A stretch of 64,000 nucleotides of DNA, from positions 4,359,741 through 4,423,740 of the forward strand of contig NZ_CP110848.1 in the NCBI RefSeq assembly GCF_026240635.1, given 5' to 3'. The translations under genes and the position numbers were made by a program. Positions 41,994-50,498 of the stretch are shown in pieces. Every line of letters begins with the position of its first letter. Positions within the stretch are counted from its first letter, which is position 1. Source of the stretch: Trichothermofontia sichuanensis B231. GTDB lineage: Bacteria > Cyanobacteriota > Cyanobacteriia > B231. The notes beneath the pieces were generated by a model that saw nothing but the letters and a program-made list of their open reading frames with translations, had not been told where the DNA came from and made no database searches.

Positions 41994-42089
41994 TATAGTC
42001 ATTGCAATTGAGACTGAAACAGCCCCCTAACCCCTCTCCCGCTCTGGAAGAGGGGCTTAGACATCTCTTGCTCATCTGAAATAGCTATA
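41994..42089. repeat. ~105-bp interspersed element, copy 5 (variant left end)
   Basis: It reads TATAGTCATTGCAATTGAGA, then CTGAAACAGCCCCCTAACCC and CTCTCCCGCTCTGGAAGAGG. It ends AGACATCTCTTGCTCATCTG and AAATAGCTATA. It matches copy 4 in reverse orientation. It fills most of the gap between the Uma2 gene and the mnmG stop codon. Confidence 0.8.
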
Positions 42090-42103
42090 TACAGTTTATC
42101 CGT

Positions 42104-44044
42104 TTATGCGATGTGGCTAGCGGTTGCCGCGACCTGGCGATTTTGGACTTCTAAGTAAATCAGGAGCGCATTGATATCGGCAGGATTGACCCCCCCAATC
42201 CGGGAGGCTTGCCCGATCGTCAAGGGACGAATTTTCGCCAGTTTTTCCCGTGCTTCCATCGAGAGGGTTGCGATCGCAAAGTAATCCAGATCGGCAGGTA
42301 GAGGCCGATTTTCCTGACCCGCAATCTGGTCAATTTGTTGTTGCTGGCGGTGAAGGTAACCGGAGTATTTGATCTCAATTTCAGTGGCTTCCCGTTCCTG
42401 ATCGCTTAGGGCTGGATTTCCTAGACCATAGCGATCGAGGTCAACATAGTGGAAACCCGGTCGTCGCAGGAGATCGGCCAGGGTAATCGATCCCCGGATC
42501 GATTGCTCCATTTCTGTCGCTAACTGTTGGGCGATCGGATCCTGCTGTTTCAGGCGGGTGCTATAGAGGCGTTCCTTTTCAGCGGTGATGTTGGCTTGTT
42601 TTTGGGTGAATTGCTGCCAGCGGCGATCGTCGATCAGGCCAATTTCCCGACCGAGAGGCGTGAGGCGCTGGTCGGCATTGTCGGAGCGCAGCACCAGGCG
42701 ATATTCCGATCGCGAGGTCAACATGCGATAGGGTTCGCGCAATTCCTTGGTACACAAGTCGTCGATCAGGGTGCCGATATAGCTTTGCTCACGGGGGAAG
42801 ACGATCAGCGCTTGGCCCTGGACCAGCCGGGCGGCGTTGATACCTGCGACAAGGCCCTGGGCTGCGGCTTCTTCATAACCTGTCGTTCCGTTGATCTGAC
42901 CCGCACAGAAGAGGCCCTCAACTTTTTTAGTCATCAGGGTGGGGTAGCACTGGGTCGCGGGCAGGTAGTCGTACTCAACGGCGTAGGCAGGCCGCAGCAT
43001 TGTGCACTGTTCCAACCCTGGCAGGGTACGCAGCAGTTGCAGTTGTAGGGTTTCGGGCAGGCCCGTGGAAAAGCCCTGGATATAAAGTTCTGGGATATCG
43101 CGACCTTCGGGTTCGATGAAAATTTGGTGGCTTTCCTTATCGGCAAAGCGGACAATTTTATCCTCAATGCTGGGGCAGTAACGCGGTCCCTTGGCATCCA
43201 CCCAGCCGCCATAGACGGGCGACAGGTGCAGATTTTCACGGATGAGCCGATGGGTTTCGGTAGTCGTGCGGGTCAGGTAGCAGTTCATTTGCTCCCGCTC
43301 AACCCAGGCAGCGGGGTCAAAGCTAAACCAGCGGTTATCGGTATCCGGGGGTTGGGGTTCCATGCGGCTGTAATCGACCGATCGCTTATCCACCCGTGCT
43401 GGCGTGCCAGTCTTGAGGCGATCGGTTTCAAAGCCCAGGCGATTCAGGGTTTCCGTCAGGCCGATCGCCGCAAATTCTCCGGCTCGGCCCGCTTGCATGG
43501 ACTTATTGCCCACCCAAATGCGTCCGCCCAAAAAGGTCCCGGTTGTGAGGATGACAGCGCGACACGCGAAGGCGACCCCAAAGTAGGTTTGGACACCGAT
43601 CACCTCATCGTTGGCACCCAGGATCAGATCGGTGACCATACCCTCCCGCAGGACTAGATTGGGCTGATTTTCGACAATGCCCTTCATGACGGCGGCATAT
43701 TCGCGCTTATCAGTTTGCGCCCGCAAAGCCCAAACCGCAGGACCACGAGAAGCATTGAGCAATCGCTTTTGTAAATAGGTGCGATCGGCCATTTTGCCAA
43801 TTTCGCCACCCAGGGCATCCACTTCGTGAACCAGTTGCGACTTGGCGGGACCGCCCACGGCAGGGTTACAGGGTTGCCACGCGATTTTATCCAGGTTGAG
43901 GGTGAGGAGTAGGGTACGACACCCCAGGCGGGCAGTGGCGAGGGCAGCTTCACAGCCCGCATGACCAGCCCCGACGACAACGACATCGAAGGCGTCTTGA
44001 AAGTCGATGAGACTAGGGGAGGCAGAGGCGGCAACAGTCAGCAT
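42104..44044 (-). CDS. mnmG: tRNA uridine-5-carboxymethylaminomethyl modification enzyme
   Basis: MnmG (GidA) works with MnmE to add the cmnm5 group to wobble U34 of several tRNAs, using FAD, NADH and a folate methylene donor. The 646-residue protein has the FAD motif [22 protein letters not shown], the [26 protein letters not shown] motif, [11 protein letters not shown] and [11 protein letters not shown]. It also has the C-terminal helical MnmE-binding region [22 protein letters not shown]. Length and motifs are complete. The N-terminal 12 residues are an extension of unknown importance. It is on the opposite strand from its neighbours and seems alone. Confidence 0.96.
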   Translation of the reverse strand: MLTVAASASPSLIDFQDAFDVVVVGAGHAGCEAALATARLGCRTLLLTLNLDKIAWQPCNPAVGGPAKSQLVHEVDALGGEIGKMADRTYLQKRLLNASRGPAVWALRAQTDKREYAAVMKGIVENQPNLVLREGMVTDLILGANDEVIGVQTYFGVAFACRAVILTTGTFLGGRIWVGNKSMQAGRAGEFAAIGLTETLNRLGFETDRLKTGTPARVDKRSVDYSRMEPQPPDTDNRWFSFDPAAWVEREQMNCYLTRTTTETHRLIRENLHLSPVYGGWVDAKGPRYCPSIEDKIVRFADKESHQIFIEPEGRDIPELYIQGFSTGLPETLQLQLLRTLPGLEQCTMLRPAYAVEYDYLPATQCYPTLMTKKVEGLFCAGQINGTTGYEEAAAQGLVAGINAARLVQGQALIVFPREQSYIGTLIDDLCTKELREPYRMLTSRSEYRLVLRSDNADQRLTPLGREIGLIDDRRWQQFTQKQANITAEKERLYSTRLKQQDPIAQQLATEMEQSIRGSITLADLLRRPGFHYVDLDRYGLGNPALSDQEREATEIEIKYSGYLHRQQQQIDQIAGQENRPLPADLDYFAIATLSMEAREKLAKIRPLTIGQASRIGGVNPADINALLIYLEVQNRQVAATASHIA

Positions 44045-44341
44045 GGTTAATAGGTTAATAGGATGAGGAAGCGCTCACTTGCTATCTTAACGAATGACGG
44101 TCTCAACAACCGGATCGACCAAACTCATCACCAAAGGTGTGGCTGGGCACTCGTTGACTTCAGGGGGAAGCTGATCTGCTCAATACCTCATCGCCCCCTA
44201 GCGCGATCCTGGCCTCACCGCCGCCCAATGCCAACCTAGAACTGACCTGCATTGCCGCATTCCCCCTGACCTCAGTTCTGGATGGTCAGCAAAACGCTGT
44301 GAGAATGAGTTCGCTCATCTCCTGCAACTGCGAGATGTCAC

Positions 44342-44370
44342 TTGACAATCTCTCACAAACCGCTTATACA
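44342..44370 (+). promoter_or_regulatory. Sigma-70-type promoter before the 44407 gene
   Basis: TTGACA (44342-44347), a 17-bp spacer and TATACA (44365-44370) form a near-consensus promoter. It stands about 36 bp before the ATG at 44407. The rest of the 362-bp gap 44045-44406 shows nothing else. Confidence 0.75.
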
Positions 44371-44406
44371 TGATAATTGGATGCTAGATACTCAAAAGCC
44401 ATAAAA

Positions 44407-44652
44407 ATGAAAAGGCATCTTAGTGAGGTCATTGTTTACAAAGGTGGGAGACCCCAAAGTGGTGCCCGAGTCGAGATTGGTTTTACAGCCTTGTTTGCGA
44501 TGGGCATGACTGATTCGGTCTATACCAATGGTAACGGCGTGGCTCGCATTTATCACGATAGTGAAGGTGAGGCCAATATTTTTGTTAATGGGACTAAAGC
44601 GGGTAAAGAGCATTTCCCAAATCGGGTGATGGTCGATCTGGATTGGCTATAA
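44407..44652 (+). CDS. Small hypothetical protein, beta-sandwich-like
   Basis: From ATG 44407 this is an 81-residue protein without signal peptide or membrane segment. The strand pattern EVIVYKGGRPQSGARVEIGF, then DSVYTNGNGVARIYHDSEGEANIFVNGTKAG resembles carboxypeptidase-regulatory-like or Big-type immunoglobulin folds (a G-x-P-x-x-G-A-x-V followed by T-N-x-x-G). The function is unknown. A strong promoter match precedes it, and a MITE-like element begins 12 bp after its stop. The frame could also start at 44377, but that would lie just behind the promoter, so I prefer 44407. Confidence 0.65.
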   Translation: MKRHLSEVIVYKGGRPQSGARVEIGFTALFAMGMTDSVYTNGNGVARIYHDSEGEANIFVNGTKAGKEHFPNRVMVDLDWL

Positions 44653-44664
44653 CTAAAATCCCGA

Positions 44665-44885
44665 TACAGCCTTTATCTAATTGACTCAGTACACAGTTAA
44701 GGCTTGGACTCGATCCGACCGGCAGCCCTCATCCCCCAACCCCTTCTCCCAAATAGGGAGAAGGAGAGCCGGATGTTCAACCCTCTCCCGCTCTGGGAGA
44801 GGGATTTAGGGTGAGGGCCACACCCGCGGGCTGCACCCATCCTACCCCGGTAAAACTGTACTTTATGATTAAGGTAAAGGCTGTA
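44665..44885 (+). mobile_element. MITE-like element, copy E
   Basis: It is 221 bp with tips TACAGCCTTTATCT (left, one mismatch) and AGGTAAAGGCTGTA (right). The interior has TTGACTCAGTACACAGTTAA, the CCCTCATCCCCCAACCCC module and TACTTTATGATTAAGG. Same orientation as copy A. Confidence 0.85.
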
Positions 44886-45291
44886 ATGCCAAGCATTGAG
44901 ACATCAGGTAATTCATATAATCCATAGCACGGCAAGGCGGCCAGCACCTTTACCGTCCCCCGCTGATGACAAACGCCTTTCTGACACGCGTTGCTGACAC
45001 ACGCTGACACACTAGGACCCGGCGCGGGGATACAGCACTGTTCATAGCCCCGATCGCACCCCACCCCTCTATGCGCCCAGCAGGGAACTCTCTACGGCTA
45101 AAGTTTTAGTGTGGCTAAAGTTAGCTGATCATCCTCCATCCCCCGATCGAACGGATGGCTAATCAGGCAGCAAATCAATCACACGTTAGCCAGAGGCTTG
45201 AGCCAGAGGCTTGGATCATCGGTCCTGGCAATTGGGAAAGAGCAGGCAATAGGCAGGATTACCCAGAAGACTTGTCAGGCAGAGGCAAGAT
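44886..45291. other. Intergenic region, nothing recognised
   Basis: This 406-bp gap lies between MITE copy E and the DUF5132-like gene. Near 45190-45215 the string AGCCAGAGGCTTG is repeated in tandem (twice). GAGGCAAGAT just before 45292 could serve as the ribosome-binding site for the GTG start. I see no gene or structured RNA. Confidence 0.45.
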
Positions 45292-45855
45292 GTGAGTAGA
45301 GTATTAAATAGAACTGTTCTGACAACAATGACCGCCTCTACCGCCGATTCTGAGTTTGCCCTCCCCTCCCCTGCCGAAGTCCTTTCTGGATTCGCTGTTT
45401 TGATAGTGGCCCCGGCCATAATTGCCTTTAATACTGCCGCTAAGGACCCGACGCTACGCAGTTGGTTGAAACAGGGGATGGCGTTGACTGAGCAGAGCCG
45501 TGAGGCGATTGCCGTTGCCCAGGAACATTGGGAAGACCTTACGGCTGAAGTCCAGGCTGAACTGATCAACGATCGGCAAATTGCAACACCCCCAACCGCT
45601 CGTCTCACCACTGAACTACAGACGATCGCCATCACCCTTGATGTCCAAACTCGTGCCTTGACCCGTGGCTGGGTAGACTTGAAAACGCTAGTTCCCCTGG
45701 GATTGGGCGCGATCGCCCTGCGGCAATTATTGACCAAAGGCTTACAATTAGACGCCATCCCCTGGTATGTCCTGCTTTGGTACGCCTTCGATAGTTTCGT
45801 GATCCTCAACCGAACCCCAGCAACCATAACCCGTGATGAACCCCCAGAGCGCTAA
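45292..45855 (+). CDS. DUF5132/HMA-associated membrane protein
   Basis: The 187-residue protein has one hydrophobic segment (VLSGFAVLIVAPAIIAFNTAA, about residues 29-49). An amphipathic region follows, with LTEQSREAIAVAQEHWEDLTAEVQAEL, the pattern I know from DUF5132 proteins. The C-terminal part has a second hydrophobic stretch, WVDLKTLVPLGLGAIALRQLL, and IPWYVLLWYAFDSFVILN, which resembles the tail of HMA-like domain proteins found beside P-type ATPases. Together with the ATPase gene 370 bp downstream it is likely a partner of that transporter. GTG 45292 has a modest ribosome-binding site; ATG 45328 is an alternative start. It is flanked by inverted MITE copies E and F. Confidence 0.7.
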   Translation: MSRVLNRTVLTTMTASTADSEFALPSPAEVLSGFAVLIVAPAIIAFNTAAKDPTLRSWLKQGMALTEQSREAIAVAQEHWEDLTAEVQAELINDRQIATPPTARLTTELQTIAITLDVQTRALTRGWVDLKTLVPLGLGAIALRQLLTKGLQLDAIPWYVLLWYAFDSFVILNRTPATITRDEPPER

Positions 45856-45861
45856 GCTATC

Positions 45862-46084
45862 TACAGCCTTTACCTCAATCATGAAGTACAGTTTTACCGA
45901 GGTAGGGTGGGGCAGCCCGCGGGTGCGGCCCTCACCCTAAATCCCTCTCCCAGAGCAGGAGTGAGACTTGAAAATCAGGTTCCCCTTCGCCCCACTTGGG
46001 AGAAGGGGTTGGGGGATGAGGGCTGCTGGTCGGAGCGAAATCCAAACCTTAACTGTGTACTGAGTAAATGAGGTAAAAGCTGTA
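45862..46084 (-). mobile_element. MITE-like element, copy F (inverted)
   Basis: It is 223 bp with tips TACAGCCTTTACCT and AGGTAAAAGCTGTA (one mismatch). The interior is that of copy C, in inverted orientation relative to copies A and E. It begins 7 bp after the stop of the DUF5132-like gene and lies upstream of the ATPase gene; AAATATAAAACTC repeats follow at 46140-46170. Confidence 0.85.
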
Positions 46085-46224
46085 TCTTGTGAAATAACCA
46101 TCCTCTTATGGGATAGCCGTCTCGGCTGTCACTCTTTTAAAAACTCAAAATATAAAACTCAAAATATAAAACTGAAAATTTGAAACCCAAAATCTAAAAC
46201 CTAACCTCCTTCTCGTGATGGACC

Positions 46225-49200
46225 GTGATTCAGGCAATCCACACCAACGTTCCTGGTAGAGCCAGATACAAGGTAACGGCTTTGTATCGATCGCCAACCC
46301 TAAAACGCTATCTCGAAGATTATCTCAGCGCTGATCCAGATATTGTATCTGTAACAGCAAATCCGCTAACGGGGACGGTGCTGATTCGCTTCAAGCCGGA
46401 TTGTCCGGTCACAGAAATAGCAGCACGGTTGGGCGAGGCGATGCGGCTATGGGAACAGGGGGAACCGGAGAAACAAGAAGGGATGCGTGAGGAAAGCGGC
46501 CAGTGGCAGGCGGCGGGTACTGGTGAGGACACAGATGAGGGGACGGGCGGCATCGTCGGCGAGGAAGGGGTCAGTGGGCTGACTCCACCGGTCAAGGGGC
46601 TGTCCACTGCGATCGAGGGGGAGGATTGGTATCAATTGCCGCTGGCGGCGGTGCTGCAACGGTGGGGGACGGATGCTGAACGTGGTCTGTCTGTCACCAT
46701 GGCTGGTCAGCGGTTAGTTGAATATGGACCGAATCAACTGGAGACGGCAGCGGGACGATCGGACCTCAGTATGCTGCTGGAGCAGTTCACGACCTGGCCC
46801 GTAGCGTTGCTCGGTGGGGCAGCGCTCCTGTCGGGGCTGACGGGGGGCCTGGTGGATGCGATCGTGATTATGGGGGTGGTGGGGGTTAATGCGGTGATTG
46901 GCTATGTGACGGAAAGCCAATCAGAGAAAATTATTCGCTCCCTGCGGCAGGGCGATCGGCCTCTGGTCCAGGTGCGGCGCGATGGCGAGGTGTTGACCAT
47001 CCCGACGGAGGAAGTCGTGCCGGGGGATCTGCTGCTGCTGCGATCGGGCAATTATGTGGCAGCCGATGCGCGGTTGATCCAGGCGAACAACCTGAGTATT
47101 GATGAGTCGGCCTTGACGGGGGAAAGTATTGCCGTCAGTAAGCGGGTAGTGGACTTGGGAGCGGCCATAGTACCCCTAGCGGAACGGGTGAATATGGTGT
47201 TTAAGGGCACATTCATCGTTGGTGGCGAGGGGTTAGCGGTGGTCACGGCCACGGGGTTGGCGACGGAGATGGGCAAGATCCAAACCCTGGTCGGGGAAAC
47301 GGCAGTCATGGAGACACCGCTGCAACGCCAACTGGGGGAAGTCAGTCGACAATTGGTGTTGCTCTGTGGGGGCGTGTGTGGTGCGATTTTTGCGATGGGT
47401 CTGGCCCGGGGCTATGGGTTATTGGAGATTTTGAAAACCTCGATTTCGTTGGCCGTGGCTGCGGTGCCGGAAGGGTTACCCACGGTGGCGACGACGACGC
47501 TGGCCCTAGGGATTCAGAATATGCGCCAGCGCAACATTTTGATCCGGGGCCTGAATGCGGTGGAAACCCTGGGATCGGTACAGGTGGTGTGTCTGGATAA
47601 GACGGGAACCCTGACCCTGAACCAAATGGCGGTGGTAGCCATGCACTTGGCAACGGCAACCCTGGAATTCGCACCTACGGGGGAACAGGTTAGCGTTGAG
47701 TTTACGGGTGGCTCGGCGACGATCGATGCGATCGCCCGGCAACGGCTGCTGGCAATTGGGGTCCTGTGCAGTGAAAGTGAGATCCACCGGGCGGCGGACG
47801 GTACCTATACCGTCAAAGGGACGGCGACGGAAAACGCTCTGGTGAATCTGGCGATCGCCCAATCCGTTGATGTACTGGACCTACGCCAACGCTATCCTCG
47901 ACGGCAACTCAATCCCCGTACCGATAGCCGCAACCTCATGAGTACGATCCATGACACGCCCGATGGCAAACCGTGGGTTGCTGTCAAGGGCAGTCCGCCG
48001 GAGGTGTTGGAACGATGTCGGGCCTTTCTCGATCAAGGGGTGGTCAAACCGCTTACCCTCAAGGATCAGCAAGCATTGGAAATGGCCAATCAGGGCCTTG
48101 CCGATCGCGCCCTGCGGGTGCTGGCAATGGCCTATCGGGACTTAGATCCCGATCAACCCGACGGCGACCCAGAACAGGATCTGATCTGGGTAGGTTTGGT
48201 CGGACTGGCTGATCCCATCCGCGAGAGGGTGCCGACGCTGATTGAACAGTTCCACCAGGCCGGGATTGCGACGGTCATGGTGACGGGCGACCAGAGTCCG
48301 ACGGCCTACGCGATCGGACGGCAGTTGCATTTGAACCGGGATCGGCAACTGAAAATCCTCGATGCCTATGATCTGTCTACCCTGGAGCCAGAAGCCCTTA
48401 CGGCCCTGGCGGATAAGGTGGATATTTTCGCCCGCATTAGCCCAGCCGATAAGCTGCAAATCGTGCGGGCACTGCAATCGACCAACAAAATTGTGGCGAT
48501 GACCGGCGATGGCATTAACGATACCCCGGCCCTGAAGGCGGCCAATGTAGGGCTGGCGATGGGGTCGGGTCGGGCGGGGGTGGTGCATGAGGTAGCGGAT
48601 GTGGTGATCCAGGATGACAACCTGAGTACGATCATTGATGCCGTTAGCCAGGGCCGCACGATCTATAACAACATTCGCAAGTCGGTTCATTTCCTGTTGG
48701 CAACCAACCTGAGTGAAATTATTGTCATGGCGATCGCGACCCTCTTTGGCTGGGGCGAACCCTTGAATGCACTACAACTGCTCTGGCTAAACCTGGTTAC
48801 TGATGTTTTCCCCGGCCTGGGCTTGGCCCTGGAACCGCCGGAACCCGATATCCTGAACCAACCGCCCCGCGATCCGAATACACCAATTATTCGTAACCAA
48901 GATTTTCAACGGATCGGGCTTGAGGCAAGTGTCTTGTCCTTTTTTACCCTGGTAGCCTATGGCTATGCCCTGGGGAAATATGGCCTGGGTCCCAAGGCAA
49001 GTACAGTGGCCTTTATGAGTTTAACGATCGGGCAGGTGTTGCACACCTTTAGCTGCCGGTCCGAAACCCATCGCTGGTTCGATGCGGAAAAACTCCCCCC
49101 CAATCCCTACGTTGAGGCCGCGATCGTCGGTGCCCTCGTTTTGCAACTGTTGCCCCTGGTGGTACCGGGCCTGGGTAAGATCCTCAAGATCACGCCCCTG

Positions 49201-49293
49201 GACCCCTGGGACTATGGGGTGATTGCCAGTGCGGCCCTGTTGCCCTTGCTGATCAACGAAGCGACCAAAAGGAATCCATCGTTAAAAGCCTGA
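46225..49293 (+). CDS. P2-type cation-transporting ATPase with N-terminal HMA-like domain
   Basis: The 1022-residue protein begins (GTG 46225) with an HMA-like fold lacking the CxxC metal site: TNVPGRARYKVTALYRSPTL and IVSVTANPLTGTVLIRFKP. After a charged linker, the cation-ATPase N-domain (LQRWGTDAERGLSVTMAGQRLVEYGPNQL) leads to the membrane core. Helix 4 has VAAVPEGLP, the phosphorylation site is CLDKTGTLT with D458, the ATP site VKGSPPEVLERC, the hinge MTGDGINDTPALK, and helix 6 NLVTDVFPGLGLALEPP. The PEGLP and NLVTD motifs fit Ca2+/Mn2+-type P2 pumps, not the CPx metal pumps usually fused to HMA. The next gene starts 14 bp on. Confidence 0.88.
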   Translation: MIQAIHTNVPGRARYKVTALYRSPTLKRYLEDYLSADPDIVSVTANPLTGTVLIRFKPDCPVTEIAARLGEAMRLWEQGEPEKQEGMREESGQWQAAGTGEDTDEGTGGIVGEEGVSGLTPPVKGLSTAIEGEDWYQLPLAAVLQRWGTDAERGLSVTMAGQRLVEYGPNQLETAAGRSDLSMLLEQFTTWPVALLGGAALLSGLTGGLVDAIVIMGVVGVNAVIGYVTESQSEKIIRSLRQGDRPLVQVRRDGEVLTIPTEEVVPGDLLLLRSGNYVAADARLIQANNLSIDESALTGESIAVSKRVVDLGAAIVPLAERVNMVFKGTFIVGGEGLAVVTATGLATEMGKIQTLVGETAVMETPLQRQLGEVSRQLVLLCGGVCGAIFAMGLARGYGLLEILKTSISLAVAAVPEGLPTVATTTLALGIQNMRQRNILIRGLNAVETLGSVQVVCLDKTGTLTLNQMAVVAMHLATATLEFAPTGEQVSVEFTGGSATIDAIARQRLLAIGVLCSESEIHRAADGTYTVKGTATENALVNLAIAQSVDVLDLRQRYPRRQLNPRTDSRNLMSTIHDTPDGKPWVAVKGSPPEVLERCRAFLDQGVVKPLTLKDQQALEMANQGLADRALRVLAMAYRDLDPDQPDGDPEQDLIWVGLVGLADPIRERVPTLIEQFHQAGIATVMVTGDQSPTAYAIGRQLHLNRDRQLKILDAYDLSTLEPEALTALADKVDIFARISPADKLQIVRALQSTNKIVAMTGDGINDTPALKAANVGLAMGSGRAGVVHEVADVVIQDDNLSTIIDAVSQGRTIYNNIRKSVHFLLATNLSEIIVMAIATLFGWGEPLNALQLLWLNLVTDVFPGLGLALEPPEPDILNQPPRDPNTPIIRNQDFQRIGLEASVLSFFTLVAYGYALGKYGLGPKASTVAFMSLTIGQVLHTFSCRSETHRWFDAEKLPPNPYVEAAIVGALVLQLLPLVVPGLGKILKITPLDPWDYGVIASAALLPLLINEATKRNPSLKA

Positions 49294-49307
49294 AACGGAG
49301 GGAAGTC

Positions 49308-50495
49308 ATGCGACATAACTGTATGTTTACCTCGGAATCGGTAACCCCTGGCCACCCGGATAAATTATGCGATCAGATTAGTGATGCGATCGTCGATCGC
49401 CTCCTGCAACAGGATCGCCAAGCACGGGTTTTGACCGAGTGTGCCATTTCCAAAGCGATTGTGTTTCTGTCAGTCCAATTTGTAGCCAAGCGATCGGTCG
49501 ACTTTACCATCATTACCCGCCAAGTGATTGACCAGGTAGGCTATGACCATCCCCCCTTTCGCGGCCATAATTGCTCGATTTTATCCAGCATCGAAGAACA
49601 ATCCCCGGATCAGATCCAAAATTTTGATGAGCATCAGTTAGACGAACAGGCTATCGATCGTATCCCTGTGCGGAACCAGGCCAATCTGTTCGGCTTTGCC
49701 TGCAATCAAACTCCAATGCTCTTGCCGTTACCGATTTGGCTAGCCCATAAATTAGCCCAGTATCTTGATAAAGCCCGACGCCATCAACTGCCCTATCTGG
49801 CTCCTGATGGCAAAACCCAGGTCGGCGTGGAATATAACCATCACAAACCGCACCGTATCCATAGTGTGACACTCGAAGTCAGCCAAAATACCCCCGATCT
49901 GCCCAGCTTAAAACAACTGCAAGCCGATATCCACGAGGTTGTGATTAAACCCGCCTTTGCCGATGAACCCCTGCAACCCGACGCCCACACCCAGATTTTT
50001 ATTAACCCCAATGGTCCTGTCATTACCGGAGGCCCCTTGATTCATGCCGGATTAACCGGGCGCAAAAATGGCATTGATACCTATGGTGAGTATTCCAAAC
50101 ACAGTAGTGCTGCCCTGAGCGGTAAAGATCCCCTACGCATCGATCGCATTGGGGCCTATGCCGCCCGCTATGCGGCTAAAAATGTGGTTGCTGCCGGTCT
50201 TGCCGAAGAATGTGAAGTGCATTTGAGCTATTCGATCGGGCAGGCCGGCCCCGTCAGCATCGAAGTCGAAACCTTTGGTACGGGTAAGGTTCCGGAAGAA
50301 GAAATTATTCGCCGTCTGAGTCAGCATTTTGACTTCCGTCTAGCGGGCATCGTCCAGCAATTTGATCTGCGCGGCCTGCCGGCTCGGCATCCCGATGGCT
50401 TCTTCCGCAAGCTAGCCACCTTTGGCCATGTCGGACGCCCGGATTTAGATCTACCCTGGGAGAAAATCGATAAAATCAGCTATTTGATGGCATAA
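49308..50495 (+). CDS. Divergent S-adenosylmethionine synthetase-like protein
   Basis: The 395-residue protein aligns with MetK along its whole length. It keeps SESVTPGHPDKLCDQISDAI (H14, D16 and K17 of E. coli), E42 in LTEC, Q98 in EEQSPD, K165 in DGKTQV, R244-K245 in AGLTGRK, and K265, K269 and D271 in LSGKDPLRIDR. But E55 (GGEIT) is Gln in LSVQF, D118 of GAGDQG is Asn in VRNQA, and D238 of MGDCGLTGRK is His in IHAGLTGRK. These acids contact or surround methionine, so ATP may bind while the normal substrate does not. The active-site loop is also altered. ATG 49308 follows ACGGAGGGAAG. It lies between the ATPase and an RNase III-like gene, 14 and 3 bp apart. Confidence 0.8.
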   Translation: MRHNCMFTSESVTPGHPDKLCDQISDAIVDRLLQQDRQARVLTECAISKAIVFLSVQFVAKRSVDFTIITRQVIDQVGYDHPPFRGHNCSILSSIEEQSPDQIQNFDEHQLDEQAIDRIPVRNQANLFGFACNQTPMLLPLPIWLAHKLAQYLDKARRHQLPYLAPDGKTQVGVEYNHHKPHRIHSVTLEVSQNTPDLPSLKQLQADIHEVVIKPAFADEPLQPDAHTQIFINPNGPVITGGPLIHAGLTGRKNGIDTYGEYSKHSSAALSGKDPLRIDRIGAYAARYAAKNVVAAGLAEECEVHLSYSIGQAGPVSIEVETFGTGKVPEEEIIRRLSQHFDFRLAGIVQQFDLRGLPARHPDGFFRKLATFGHVGRPDLDLPWEKIDKISYLMA

Positions 50496-50498
50496 ACA

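Noticed and set aside
42527-43657. Two ORFs of 173 and 177 codons antisense to mnmG
   Set aside because: Both lie within mnmG, whose full-length motifs are certain. No independent evidence for either.
45216-45827. 203-codon minus-strand ORF over the DUF5132-like gene
   Set aside because: Rich in Ser, Arg and Ala with no domain; the plus-strand gene has recognisable helices and a domain.
49308-50495. Ordinary metK
   Set aside because: Overall alignment suggests metK, but three conserved acids (E55, D118, D238) and the active-site loop are changed, so I did not give the symbol metK.
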